Source: Rhabdophis nuchalis
Taxonomy: Eukaryota > Chordata > Lepidosauria > Squamata > Natricidae
DNA: 64,000 nucleotides
Assembly (NCBI GenBank): GCA_039707465.1
Contig: CM077643.1
Location: forward strand, 382,087,919 to 382,151,918
Direction: 5' to 3'
The notes below the pieces were generated by a model. It did no database searches, was not told the origin of the DNA, and saw only the letters and a list, made by a program, of their open reading frames with translations. This document shows, one piece after another, positions 10,201 through 19,999 of the stretch; the first letter of the stretch is position 1; each line of letters opens with the position of its first letter. The position numbers were made by a program, and so were the translations under genes.

Positions 10201-10489
10201 TTCTGCTATTTTTATCACACTGTTAGGTTCTATTTGTTTGAAAAGACTATTAGTTTCCCAGATGGACATGGAGTGGAAGTAATGTTTTAAATGAAAGACA
10301 AAATGTTCAGCTAGAGCCCACTGTGATTAACCACCTAATCCTATAAAGTCAGAGAGCAAAAGATGAGCCCCACATTACGCCTTCAGTTTTCATAGCCCAC
10401 TTACTCTCCCAGCTAATTAACTTGTTATTAAAATTCAGAGCACTCATCCTTATTTGAGCTGAAGTTTCGTGGAGCAACTGCTGACCTAC

Positions 10490-10525
10490 CAGGGATTTTC
10501 CCAGGCTTGGCTCCAGTACCAGCAC
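10490..10525 (-). CDS. ELN: Elastin exon 8 (GAGTGAKPGKIPG)
   Basis: The 36-nt exon (12 codons) has acceptor gctcccacag and donor gtaggt. It translates as GAGTGAKPGKIPG and matches human exon 8 (GAGVKPGKVPG), a KP-type cross-link domain with both lysines kept. A half copy of a hAT-type palindrome lies about 90 bp upstream, inside intron 7. Confidence 0.95.
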
Positions 10526-10613
10526 CTGTGGGAGCAAAAGAGACCAGGAGTTGATACAGTGCAAATGCCTCAGGTCCAGCAGAAATATTTATCATTTTTT
10601 CCCCTTCTGGTCC

Positions 10614-10687
10614 CAGCATAGCTGGCTGGGGAATTCTGGGAGTTGAAGTCCACCAGTCTTAAAAGAGCCGACTTTGCAGACCCCTGA
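10614..10687. mobile_element. Right half of a hAT-type palindromic MITE
   Basis: From cagcatagctggctgggg to gcagacccctg, this is one arm of the element seen complete at 6849-6983. The left arm is missing. Confidence 0.8.
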
Positions 10688-10689
10688 CT

Positions 10690-12340
10690 AACCAATTCCA
10701 ATGTTGAACGACCCTCCAATGTCATTGTTCTTTTATTATTAAATGCTTAAGATGAGTTACAATTAAAAAAAAAAAACTGCAATTAGCATAAACCTATTAA
10801 ACAACTTTGTGCTTGGTCATCTGCCAGGCAGGAAGGAGGAACAAGAGATGAAACGTGCAATCCTTGTGAATTATGTATTTACATTCAAGGTCAAGCCAAA
10901 AGTTGGAAAGGTCAGAACTGGCACCATGCAAATCACTTTTCAACATTTTTTTGTCCTTGAAGTCTATTGTGGATGCCTGCGCCTTTGAGGGGTTTAAACG
11001 AGCAACTGCCCCAATCAGTGTTATGAGAGAACTTTGACTTAAGGACAGCTTAGCAAATATCCCAATCATAGTAACAAGATATCGCTGTCGTCTTATTACT
11101 CTTCATTCAAGGGGAAATTTTTACGGTTTGGATTGGGTTTCATGCCTCAAAAGTATAAAAGCGATTCTTCCCTTGTCAGAGTGTGTTCCTTTCACTCAAT
11201 AATCAGGTTTGCATTTGCAAATCGTGGTGTTGAATGAGTGTTAACCTTGGTTGTGTGAATTTAGCTTATTTACGATTCCAAGGGTTCTGTGAATTCAAAA
11301 CGAGTTTAAATGTTTTATACAAATAAAAGCCAATTCACCAGGAATGCATTCAATTCCCAAATGAGCAAATGCAAGATTGGTAGGCTGAGATGCACAGGAA
11401 GAATTCAGGAACGTGATATGAAGATTGCCATCATCATGCAGATTGCTCATCTGTAATCACTGATTATTAGATTTCTGAAATCCTTTTAAAAAGCCCTCTA
11501 AACATGGCATATTAACATCATCAAGTTGGTGATGCTAACATGCCATATGTCTTCTGTCTATTCACCCCACTGACAGATGAGAAATTTCAGAGGAGTCAGC
11601 ACTTAACATCAATCCAATTGATACCACAGAAAAGTCACCCATCTTCAATTACAGTAGTTCTTTTAAAAGAAGAAGTAATTGGAGATAGATGGCTTTTCCA
11701 GGGTATCATGATTATTTACACATAAAAGCTAGCTTCAAATAGCATGCTTAACCAAGTCACTTTATGTCCTAATGACAGCTTAGATAGTGTCTACTTTTGT
11801 AGGCTCTTTGGTGATTTAGCGCGTTTTGTGCACCCAGACTTTTGGGTTAGTTTATAACTTAATGTTTTGTTCTATTGTGGAAAGGTTCTTTATTTAAATG
11901 GTCATTTCCTCCACAACAGTACAAAAAACGAGAAATTCAGTGGCCAACTTTACAGAGGCATCTGGTGGAAACCACCACAATGCCACAATGCCATTGCACA
12001 ATGACCCAAAATAATGCAAGTAGATATTTTATATGACAGTATTTCCACAGTGGTGTCATGATGCACACAATACCACTTCCTCTCCTTGCCCATGACCAAG
12101 ACAAGTACCGTATGTGGGGGAATGGAGCTATAATGGTGATTTTTTGTTTCATTGTTTCCACCCCACCATAAACTGCTTCTGTAAGTTGATAAGCAAAGTC
12201 AAGAGACTGTACCGCCAACTTTCTCCTAGTTTGAAGCATGTGATTGGAAGAAGTTGACATTGGACTTCCTGGACAACTGTTCTTGTTCAGAGCTAAGATT
12301 TTTGGGTGCAGAAAGGTTGATAATATCACTCCAAGTTAAT
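10690..12340. other. ELN: Elastin intron 7, no repeats recognised
   Basis: This is the longest stretch within the gene in which I recognise no transposon or exon. It is AT-rich, with a poly(A) tract at about 10765 and tataaaag at 11155. It may be older unique intron sequence. Confidence 0.5.
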
Positions 12341-12348
12341 AGACCTAC

Positions 12349-12549
12349 CAGGTAATCCACCTACTCCACCTCCAGGTAGACCACCACCTCCAGGTAGTCC
12401 ACCAAAGCCACCTCCAGGTAGTCCACCAAAGCCACCTCCAGGTAGTCCACCAAAGCCACCTCCAGGTAGTCCACCAAAGCCACCTCCAGGTAGTCCGCCT
12501 ACTCCACCTCCAGGTAGCCCGCCTACGCCACCACCAGGTAGACCAAGTC
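12349..12549 (-). CDS. ELN: Elastin exon 7, expanded GGLPGGGF tandem repeat
   Basis: The 201-nt exon (67 codons) has acceptor catcttcag and donor gtaggt and keeps the elastin phase. It sits at the exon 7 position, between the Ala-Lys exon 6 and the KP exon 8. It begins GLGLPGGGVGG and ends GGGVGGLPG. The body is repeats of an octapeptide, GGLPGGGF or GGLPGGGV, plus one unit shortened by two residues. Four successive 24-nt units (12393-12488) are identical base for base. Human exon 7 is about a third of this length and Gly/Val-rich, so the expansion is specific to another lineage. No lysine is present, so the domain is purely hydrophobic and flexible. Confidence 0.93.
12393..12488 (-). repeat. 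24-bp coding minisatellite in elastin exon 7
   Basis: Four back-to-back units start at 12393, 12417, 12441 and 12465 and are identical at all 24 positions. Related diverged units lie on both sides: 12351-12374, a shortened 18-bp unit at 12375-12392, 12489-12512 and 12513-12536. Complete identity at third codon positions points to recent unit duplication or homogenisation rather than old conserved protein repeats. Unit number may vary between individuals (inference). Confidence 0.95.
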
Positions 12550-12591
12550 CTGAAGATGATAAAACACACACTTATTGAGGTATGAGGACTA

Positions 12592-12838
12592 CTCTGTTTC
12601 CCTGAAAATAAGACCTCCCCGGATAATAAGCCCAATTGGACTTTTGAGCACATGCACTAAAATAAGCCCTTCCCCCAAAATAAACCTCCCCCCAAAATAT
12701 TGCAACACAGCAGGAGCCATGAGGTGACCATGCTTGCCACCTCCTGCACCTCAAAAATAATAATAAGACCTTCCTGAAAATAAGGACAAGTGCTTATTTT
12801 GGGGCCAAAACCCTGTTTCCTGTGTTTCCCCTGGGGAA
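12592..12838. mobile_element. Mariner-like element (TGTTTCCC ends) next to exon 7
   Basis: The left end ctgtttccctgaaaataaga and the right end 'tgtttcctgtgtttcccctg' belong to the family at 24939, 40915 and 48045, where TA flanks are clear. It begins about 42 bp from the exon 7 acceptor, inside intron 6. The right end is approximate. Confidence 0.75.
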
Positions 12839-13079
12839 ACATGGTTGGTTGGTGTTGTGATGAGGTTAATGATTCCCTTCTATCTAGACTTCTTATATCT
12901 AAGAGGGGTGATGTGGTTTAGAAAAAGGAAATATAAATACATAAAATATAAATATAAAAAAATAAAAAAAATATTTAGGATGACAGAAAAAAGAATTTGC
13001 TGCTCCCACAGGTGTATTCTTCTCACTGTTCGCCCACTCACACAAAGACAAAGAAGAGTTTTGTGAGAAGGGATAAAGA

Positions 13080-13300
13080 AAACACGAAAAATCAAGTTCT
13101 AGGGCATTCTTTGAAGGAATTAAAGATCATTAGAAGTAAAAGGGAGGAATATAACATTGGTTTATTTGATCAAGGCTAAAATAGATAAGCTGTATTTTTG
13201 TTAACCTTTCATGGAATTTTGGTGGCATCAGAAATGAAATGATGAGGTTTTTATGGATTTATTTATAGATAAGAAATGGGAAACGGGAAGAAGAGATCAC
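13080..13300. repeat. Unclassified interspersed repeat, copy 1
   Basis: The stretch with 'attagaagtaaaaggga' and 'ggtttatttgatcaaggcta' recurs with the same order near 53715-53820. It may be the 3' end of an AT-rich LINE, but no coding is left to show that. Confidence 0.5.
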
Positions 13301-13629
13301 TTATTGTATTTTGAAAGAAGGTGATAAGTTACTATAATGGTTTATACATGTTGTAGTGAAGGGTGAAGTCACTTCTTCGTATATATTTTGTTTTAATTAT
13401 ATTCTAATTTTTTCTTCCTTTTTATTTTCCCCCCAAGTTTTTCCTGTACGGCATCTTTTATTTTTTTCTTGTTTCTTTGGTTTGGGTTAGGTTTCTTTTT
13501 TATTATTATAAATGATCATCTGAAGTAGTGGAAGCAGAAGCAGAGGAGGAGGAAGAGGGAGGAAGAGGAGGAGTAGGAGTTGGGATGACACCATTCATGG
13601 GGAGCAATCATAGGAAGTTTCCTCTAAGA

Positions 13630-13997
13630 TCGGGGTGTCAAACTCAGGCCCAGGGACCGGATTTGGCCCATGGGGTGTTCAGAGCTGGCCTGCCGGGCCA
13701 CCCTGGAAACAGCGAAGGACTGGCTCACAGTGCCTCTGCCAGCAAAAATAGAGTTCAGGAGGGCCGCACGTGGCCCTCCCCAGCTCAGGTTTTGCTGGCA
13801 GAGCGTTCCAGGAGGCTGTTGCAACCAAAAACAGAGCTTGGGAGCCCATTTTCGCTGGCAGAATGCTTGGGCCATCAAGCATTCTGGATGCGAGGGACGT
13901 TCAAGCTGGCCATCCCATGCCCACTCCGCGCCCCCCCCCCCCAAGATCAAACACAACCCTGATGTGGCCCTCGACGAAATGGAGTTTGACACCCCTG
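13630..13997. mobile_element. hAT-type element, 368 bp
   Basis: The ends cggggtgtcaaactc and ggagtttgacacccctg are inverted repeats. The flanks are ctctaaga (13622-13629) and ctctaagg (13998-14005), 7 of 8 matching. It lies in elastin intron 6. Confidence 0.88.
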
Positions 13998-14037
13998 CTC
14001 TAAGGGCAGGAAATACAATGCAATGGCTTCTGCACAT

Positions 14038-14365
14038 GTAGTCCTTGACTTATGGCTATAATGGAGCCTGCCCAATACAGTTCCAGATATTCATAAAGTG
14101 GGTCATCATATGAATGGAGCCGATTTCACAACCGTTTTTGTGGCAGTTGCTAAATGAACTCTACGAATGTTAAGCAAACCCATTGGTCCCCAAGGAGCAT
14201 TTTTGCTAAAAACTGCGAGTCTTCGGCAAAATTGTCATCACCCTGGTCATATGACCCCAGGTTTTGGCAAGTGGCCATAAGCTCAGGCCAGTTGCCAAGC
14301 ACCCAAAATGTGTTTATGTGACCACAAGGGGGAAGTTCGGAACCAAGTTGTAAGTACCTTCTGTT
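14038..14365. mobile_element. 'gtagtccttgactta' DNA element
   Basis: It starts gtagtccttgacttatgg and contains 'ttaagcaaacccattgg' and 'tggtcatatgaccccagg'. Related copies are at 1188, 36686, 52316 and 54615. The right end is approximate. Confidence 0.6.
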
Positions 14366-14502
14366 CGTTAAATTGAGAATTAATTATATCAGGAACCACT
14401 ATAAACCAAGATGGGCAAAAGGCAGGTAAAAAAAATGACCTTATAAGAACAAGAGAGTGATATAGGACATCCAATACCAAGAAAGCCAAGAGGAATTGAA
14501 TA

Positions 14503-15110
14503 GACCTTTGCTGGGTTCACAGGGGTTCGCGAGAACCTCTAGCTAAGATTCTGTCCAGTTCGGAGAACCCCCAAATCCCACTCCTGGTTGGCCCCACCCC
14601 ACCCTTCCCCTCGACTCCCCTCCCAGGAGTCCCCATGCAGCCCATTTTGGATGCACGTAAGTGAAAGGCATGCGTGGAGGCTTGGGGAGGACGAAAAATG
14701 GGCTTACTGGAACTTCAGGAAGGCTGGAAATGGGTCTGTTTCCAGTCTCCAGAGTCTGGGGCAGAAGTGGGTTTCTACTGGATTCGGACTGGTTTGGCCA
14801 AGTAGATAGTAACCCGGCTTGCCACACCCCCAAACTGGTTCTCTCAGCAGCGCCATAGTCGCCGCCATCTTGTTTTTTGCTTCTGTGCATAAGCATTTAT
14901 TCCCAGTACTACGCATGTGTGTGTAGCGCAGCGAACCGGCAGTAGCAGCAGCTGGAATCCACCCCTGGCTTAGGGGGGCCGTTTTTTGCCCTCCTGGAGT
15001 CTCGAGGAAAGCCTCTGGAGTCTGACTACGCCACACCCACCATGGCCACACCCACTCAGCAACTGGGCAAAATAGCTAAAATTTTAGAAGCCCACCCCTG
15101 ACTTCATCCA
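14503..15110. mobile_element. Two nested 'accggt'-family elements
   Basis: The outer sequence runs from 'ctttgctgggttcacagggg' to 'agcccacccctg'. An inner copy spans about 14762-14967 with ends CAGAAGTGGGTTTC and ATCCACCCCTG and the conserved 'gccgccatcttgttttttgc' block. Confidence 0.6.
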
Positions 15111-15191
15111 TGATTTTTGCCCATATGTGGTCTGTGGCAAGACGAAATGGAATCAGAATACTGAACATGAGGTCAACAGGGAACTTATCAG

Positions 15192-15218
15192 CTTACCAGC
15201 TTTGACTTACCAGCTTTA
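15192..15218 (-). other. Duplicated 5' splice site after exon 6
   Basis: The stretch cttaccagcttt occurs at 15192-15203 and again at 15207-15218 on the plus strand. On the minus strand this gives two consecutive donor-like sites, gtaagt (used in the model) and gtaagc 14 bp further on. Use of the second would add 14 nt and shift the frame, so the first is taken as the true donor. Confidence 0.7.
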
Positions 15219-15282
15219 GCGGCGGCTTTATAGGCTGCAGCGGCTGATCCAGCAGGATAGCCACCTCCTGGATATAGGCCAC
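15211..15282 (-). CDS. ELN: Elastin exon 6 (first Ala-Lys cross-link domain)
   Basis: The 72-nt exon (24 codons) has an acceptor preceded by a long T tract (ttttttttacag) and donor gtaagt. It begins Gly-Gly-Leu-Tyr-Pro-Gly-Gly-Gly-Tyr-Pro and ends GSAAAAYKAAAKAG. This matches human exon 6 (VADAAAAYKAAKAG), the first KA domain, where paired lysines on an alanine helix form desmosine. The lysines are three alanines apart here and two in human; both spacings occur in elastin KA domains. A second donor-like site lies 14 bp downstream. Confidence 0.95.
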
Positions 15283-15685
15283 CTGTAAAAAAAAAAAAAA
15301 CACCATTCGTTTTTGATGGAAACAGTTGGGTGTGTCAATTGTTAACTGGGAAGCCCCAGTTGAGTTGACACTCCATATCTAAGCTATGGGTTATTGAGCT
15401 GTGGCTTACTGAATAAACCCAAGCTGTGACCCATTGGGTCAGCGTTTCAGAGATATTTCCGAACCAGATTCCTCAATAATGGCAAAGCTTCCAATATACT
15501 TGAAAAATTCTTAAAAATTCAATGATATAGCTTAGTCATACATTGGAAGCTGAGCACAGAAAATGTTTTATGACCTTTTGTATTATAAAATGTTTTATAA
15601 TTTGTATGCCATGTTTTATAACATTTGTCCAAATTTCAATTCCATGGCAGTCATGGGTCCCAGGTCCTGGACACTTTCTGTTAGT

Positions 15686-15722
15686 TAATAATAATAATAA
15701 CAACAATAATAATAACAATAAT

Positions 15723-15758
<36 letters not shown>

Positions 15759-15770
15759 AATAATAATAAA
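15686..15770. repeat. (AAT)n/(AAC)n microsatellite
   Basis: Trinucleotide AAT and AAC units are mixed over about 85 bp, at the tail of the L2-like LINE that follows. Confidence 0.97.
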
Positions 15771-16262
15771 TTTTATTTATAGACCGCCTCCTCTCCCCAA
15801 AGGGACTCGGAGCGGTGCACAGGGAAGTTAAAAATGCAAATATAAAATACATAAATAGCTAAAATAGAAAATTAAACCAATTATCCCTGCGCTAAAACCA
15901 CTATACTAAAATTAAGCCCCCCCTAAAAACCCACTTTAAAAACAGAAGACTAACCTAGGCCAGCCAAGCAGAAAAAGTATGTTTTCAATTTTTGACGGAA
16001 GGAGCGGAGGTCCGTAGTTGTTTGAATTTCGGGGGGAAGGTCGTTCCAGAGGGCGGGGCCCGCCACAGAGAAGGCCCTTCCCCTGGACGTCACCCGCTGG
16101 CATAGCCTAGTGCAGGGTTGTCCAAACTTGGGAACTTTAAGACTTGTGGACTTCAACTCCCAGAATTCCCCAGCCAGCATAGCTGGCTGGGGAATTCTGG
16201 GAGTTAAAGTCCACAAGTCTTAAAGTTCCCAAGTTTGGACATCCCTGGCCTAGTGGCTTGGC
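15770..16262 (-). mobile_element. L2-like LINE 3' end interrupted by a MITE
   Basis: The plus strand shows the reversed tail (tttatttatagaccgcctcc). The minus strand encodes '[20 protein letters not shown]' just before the tail. A palindromic MITE at 16113-16247 interrupts it. It lies in the intron between the broken exon 5-like block and exon 6. Confidence 0.85.
16113..16247. mobile_element. hAT-type palindromic MITE, CAGGGTTGTCC ends
   Basis: This is a 135-bp palindrome with the shared core but ends of type GTCCAAACTTGGG. Perfect duplications gcctagtg lie at 16105-16112 and 16248-16255. Confidence 0.95.
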
Positions 16263-16890
16263 AGTCATGTGACTGGGTGGGCATGGCCAACTTGTAAAAT
16301 GTGGTGAAACTCACTTAACAACACTCTTGCTTAGAATCCAAAATCTTGGCTCAGAAACTCTGGCATTTGAAGCACGCAAGTCTTAAAGCTGTCAAGTTAC
16401 AAGACCCTTGCACCCATATCCCTTTAGGAAAAAAACCCCCAGGGGTGTTCAAACTTGACAGCTTTAGGACTTGTGGACTTCAACTCCCAGAATTCCTCCT
16501 CTCGCTCTTCATCTTGATGATGTGCGGATGGGCGGGGGGAGGGAGCTGGAACCGGTTCTAAACGGCACTGTAGATTTGTGCAACTTCTTCTATAGAAGAG
16601 GTTAGAACTGGCAGGAACCCACCCCTGTTTTTGCACCATGGCAATGGGGGGGGGGGGCATTTTCCCTTTCCCCAGGCTCTGGAGGCCTTCTGAGGAACCT
16701 ATTTCTCCTTCTCCCTGAGCCTCCACGCAGACCCTCACATCCAAAACGGGCCGTGTGGAGACTCCAGGGAGGGGAAGGGCAGGATGGGCGGGGCCAGCCA
16801 GGGATGCGATTTGGAGGTTATCCGAACCGGCCATAACGTTAGCTACGGGTTCTCCCGAACCTGGCCGAACCCATAGCAGCCCACCCCTGG
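16256..16890. mobile_element. Cluster of 'accggt'-family and MITE fragments
   Basis: It includes 'gtgactgggtgggcatggcc' (about 16268), two partial palindromic MITE arms near 16365-16430 and 16445-16497, and 'accggttctaaacggc' and 'gttctcccgaacctggccga' blocks. A G-run of 10 lies at about 16649. Individual ends cannot be resolved by eye. Confidence 0.5.
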
Positions 16891-17426
16891 ATGTACACCC
16901 CTCAGGAAAGCCACAGTCTGATTGGGACAGCCCTTGTGTGAGAGAAGTATCTCTGCTGGCCTTATCTCAGCAGTGCAGCAGAAGGAATGCTGGGATAGCA
17001 GCAGTTACCCCAGTGGCAAACTTTCTTCTCCAGCAGGGAAGCATGCGTGGACATGCAGTACATGGATGCAATTCCTTTTCTAAACAATGTTTGTCTATTC
17101 CAGGGACCACCTGCAACTCTGGAAAATAGATTAGGCTGAGAAACCTTGCCTGGGAGTATTTCCATAATACTATATTCCCACTCCCTGTTTTTTCAAAACT
17201 TAAAAAAGTATCTGCAACTCTCTTGTGCCAAGTTCACAATGAAAAAAAGAGCCAAAACTACTTCTCTGCCCTGAGTTGTCTTGGATCCTTAGATTCTCTC
17301 ACCACCCTTGTGTTTACAGTACTGTACACAAAGGAATCTGGCAATTTCACTCCTCCTTTTCCTCAGGTTACTGAGGTGAGATGCAAAGCAGCAAAACTAC
17401 CATTCCTCTTATAGGACCTTTTAGAT

Positions 17427-17456
17427 CAGTGTTTCTCAACCTTGGCAACTTGAAGC
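17427..17456. mobile_element. hAT-type MITE end fragment beside the broken exon
   Basis: The stretch cagtgtttctcaacc then 'ttggcaacttgaag' is the left terminus of the MITE family only. It sits about 25 bp past the defective donor of the exon 5-like block. Confidence 0.7.
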
Positions 17457-17481
17457 CTAGTTAGTTGAGACAATGACTCTC

Positions 17482-17514
17482 CTGTTCCTCCAAGCCCACC
17501 TCCAATCCCAGCTC
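17482..17514 (-). pseudogene. ELN: Exon 5-like elastin exon with broken donor (GA for GT)
   Basis: On the minus strand this 33-nt block follows an acceptor (tcttccatag) and reads GAGIGGGLGGTG in the exact elastin phase, two bases at the 5' end and one at the 3' end. It resembles human exon 5 (GAGLGAGLG). The following intron begins gagagtcatt, one base from a strong gtgagt donor. Either the exon is dead and skipped, or it uses a rare GA donor or a shifted site. The nearest GT, 3 bp downstream, would break frame. A hAT-type terminal fragment lies about 25 bp past the donor. Skipping keeps frame because the exon is symmetrical. Confidence 0.75.
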
Positions 17515-17689
17515 CTATGGAAGAACATAAAAAAAAAGCAATTTTTCTCATGTGCCTTCATGAAGACCAAGGCCTTTATGGCAGGTTCCTCAGGATGTAC
17601 ACAAGTGTGGGCTTCAAAACTGCCCGGTTGCTGGGTGGCCATGGCCATGGTAGGCATGGCCTAGTTAGTCTCCTGCACAGAAGGAGGTT

Positions 17690-17840
17690 TCAAAAATTTT
17701 TAGAACCTCTTCTGTAGGTGTGGCCTGCTTTGTGGGAGTGGCTTGCTTGCCATGTGACCACATGGGAGTGGCTTGCTGGCCATGTGACCGGGTGGGAGTA
17801 GCTTGCCAGCCATGTGACTGAGTGGGAGTGGCTTGCAGGA
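17690..17840. repeat. ~31-bp tandem units, 'gtgggagtggcttg'
   Basis: Four successive units with 'gggagtggcttg' and 'ccatgtgac' blocks run in tandem. Related short arrays lie at 31560-31690, 42610-42680 and 16260-16340, always as part of a dispersed repeat. Confidence 0.75.
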
Positions 17841-17872
17841 AAACTACCATTCCTGTTATAGGACCTTTTAGA

Positions 17873-18003
17873 TCAGTTTTTTCTCAACCGTGGCAATTTG
17901 AAGATGTCCGGACTTCAACTCCCAGAATTCCCCAGCCAGCAAATGCTGGCTGGGGAATTCTGGGAGTTGAAGTCCGGACATCTTCAAGTTACCAAGGTTG
18001 AGA
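17873..18003. mobile_element. hAT-type palindromic MITE, CAGTTTTTTCTC end
   Basis: It has the shared core, with arms reading 'gatgtccggacttcaactcc' and the inverse. It lies in the intron upstream of the exon 5-like block. Confidence 0.8.
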
Positions 18004-18107
18004 TGGTTGTGGCAGCTGAGGTTGAACGCCACAGAGGTATGGCAGTGATTCAGAAGTGATGCAAACTCTTCATGTAGATGTCTCGATCAGTGAATTTCAT
18101 GACAGTC

Positions 18108-18341
18108 TTTATTTACTTATGTAATTATTTATTTTCCTTGACTATTATTTTTTTAGAAGTAACTCAAGGTAGAGAACATGCATAATACTTCTTCCTCTTC
18201 TTATTTTATCCACACCAACCCTGTGAGGTGGGTTGGCCTGGGACAGAATGCCTGACCCAAAGGTCACCTCCTTGGCTTTCATACTTAAGGCAGGGTTAGA
18301 ACTCACAGTCTCCTGTCTTAACCACTAAACCAAACTGGCTC
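18108..18341 (-). mobile_element. tRNA-derived SINE (Sauria-type)
   Basis: On the minus strand it begins gagccagtttggtttagtgg (tRNA head with A box) and contains gagttctaaccc (B box), 'cccacctcacagggttg', and a tail with 'ccttgagttacttctaaa'. The family name is from memory of squamate SINEs; the tRNA-derived structure is seen. Confidence 0.8.
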
Positions 18342-18692
18342 ATTTCCAACCAGCTTCTTATGAGCCAATTAGGCAACTGTTGACTTGTGCAGCTTTTTGG
18401 AAATGCCACCTAGGCAGGTATCACCCCCAAGGTGTGACTATGAATTTGATTCATTATCTGTCAATTGTGATAGGATCCTAGAACGATGGAGTTGGGAGAA
18501 TCCCCAAGGATTACTTAGGCCAAACCATGCAATTTGTAGGAAAATTAATTTCAACATTTGAGAGAGGTGGCTGTCCAGCCTCTTCTTGCTCCAGAAAGAT
18601 AAAACATGGGTGGATTGTTCTCCTGTTGTATAGATCTTACTATCAGGAGTTTCCCAACCCCTTTATATATTTTCCTTTGCATTTCTTATGTA

Positions 18693-18980
18693 AAGGTAAA
18701 GATTCCCCTCACACATATGTGCTAGTCATTCCTGACTCTAGGGGGTGGTGCTCATCTCCATTTCAAAGCTGAAGAGCCAGCGCTGTCCGAAGATGTCTCC
18801 GTGGTCATGTGGCTGGCTTGACTAAACGCCGAACTGTCACCAACCACCAAAGGTGGTTCCTATTTTTCTACTTGCATTTTTTACATGCTTTCAAAGTGCT
18901 AGGTTGGCAGAAGCTGGGACAAGTAACGGGAGCTCACTCCATTAAGTGGCACTAGGGATTCGAACTGCTGAACTGGACAC
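18693..18980 (-). mobile_element. tRNA-derived SINE, second family
   Basis: The plus strand shows the reversed body: 'aggtaaagattcccctcac', 'gggggtggtgctcatctc', 'gctgggacaagtaacggg' and a reversed B box 'gggattcgaactgc'. The same family occurs at 20931-21460 and 45655-45942. Confidence 0.8.
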
Positions 18981-19109
18981 TACCAAATTCTAAAGGGAGG
19001 AAGAAGAGATGCTCATTTGCTCCACTGTATGTATTATTTTTCAAAATAGCATTATTTTATAAGCAAACCCAGCAAGGCATCCTATTCTACTACTCCTTTA
19101 GGGGCTTAC

Positions 19110-19139
19110 CTGTGCCGCCGAGTCCCCCTAGGCCTGTTC
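19110..19139 (-). CDS. ELN: Elastin exon 3 (GTGLGGLGGTG)
   Basis: The 30-nt exon (10 codons) has acceptor tttctgcag and donor gtaagc. It translates as GTGLGGLGGTG, similar to human exon 3 (AGLGALGGG). It lies between exon 2 and the exon 6 region and keeps phase. It is short and low-complexity, so the assignment rests on frame, splice sites and order as well as similarity. Confidence 0.88.
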
Positions 19140-19780
19140 CTGCAGAAAGCAAGGAGTTTGAACAATTCTTAGTCATTTCAATAAAGCACATAAAACACTA
19201 GCCCTAACCATGATGTTGTATTAGTTGTTTTTTCCCCCCAAGTAGGAGTTCTGAGCCAAGTATGTTCATATCTGTATTGTGCACTTCCCATTTAAGGGAA
19301 TTTGACAAAGCATTCTGAAGAATGCTTTTTTAAAGAAATTGGGCATACATAGATTCATTTATCCACTAATAACATCCTTAATTTTGTGAAGAAAAGAAAT
19401 AGCACAATAAGGTAATAATTAAGGCAAGGAAGGGAAATGAGCTTGCAGATGGTTTTTGGAGAAAACGATAAGTGCAAACGAATTGCCAATGAAAGCAAGA
19501 TAAGATCATACAGTGATTTTCATTTTTTTTTAGTGTTCCCCAGTGATCTTTTCAAACTCTCCTAAGTGAAGAAATGAGAAGGCAGAATCTGTCTGGATAG
19601 AAGATCGTGAGAGATTCCCTACCTCCACCCCATGTGAAATACCAACATTGTTATGAACCTATTTTATAAATGCATATTTGATGCAAAGTGAAGATTGTAA
19701 TCTATCTAGGGAATATCTCCTATATTCTAAGGCAGCTATGGAAAAAGGCATCCGAGTCCCTTTTGGGAACTCACCGCCCC
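19140..19780. other. ELN: Elastin intron 2, AT-rich, nothing recognised
   Basis: No repeat with clear ends and no exon signal is seen. A short L2-like tail (ccgagtcccttttgggaa, duplicated) follows at 19755-19830. Confidence 0.4.
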
Positions 19781-19999
19781 GAGTCCCTTTTGGGAAGGGT
19801 GCGGTATATAAGTCAAATAAACTATAATAAACTATAACTATCCTTGAAACATTACAGAATGCCATGATTTAAAGTGGATCCATCTAGATCAGTGTATCTC
19901 AACCTTGGCAACATTCACATGTATGGATGTCAACTCCCAGAATTCCCTAACCAGTGATGTTAACTCACGAATTCTGGGAGATTGACACTTAAGATAAAA

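Noticed and set aside
13528..14041. Several overlapping frames over 100 codons on both strands
   Set aside because: They are shadows within a GC-rich hAT element at 13630-13997 and carry no domain.
15543..15782. Frame with poly-Asn (and poly-Leu on the other strand)
   Set aside because: It is a translation of the AAT/AAC microsatellite.
17590..17640. Minus-strand Leu-Lys-Pro codons as the missing exon 4
   Set aside because: No phase-matching acceptor and donor, and the surrounding residues are not elastin-like.
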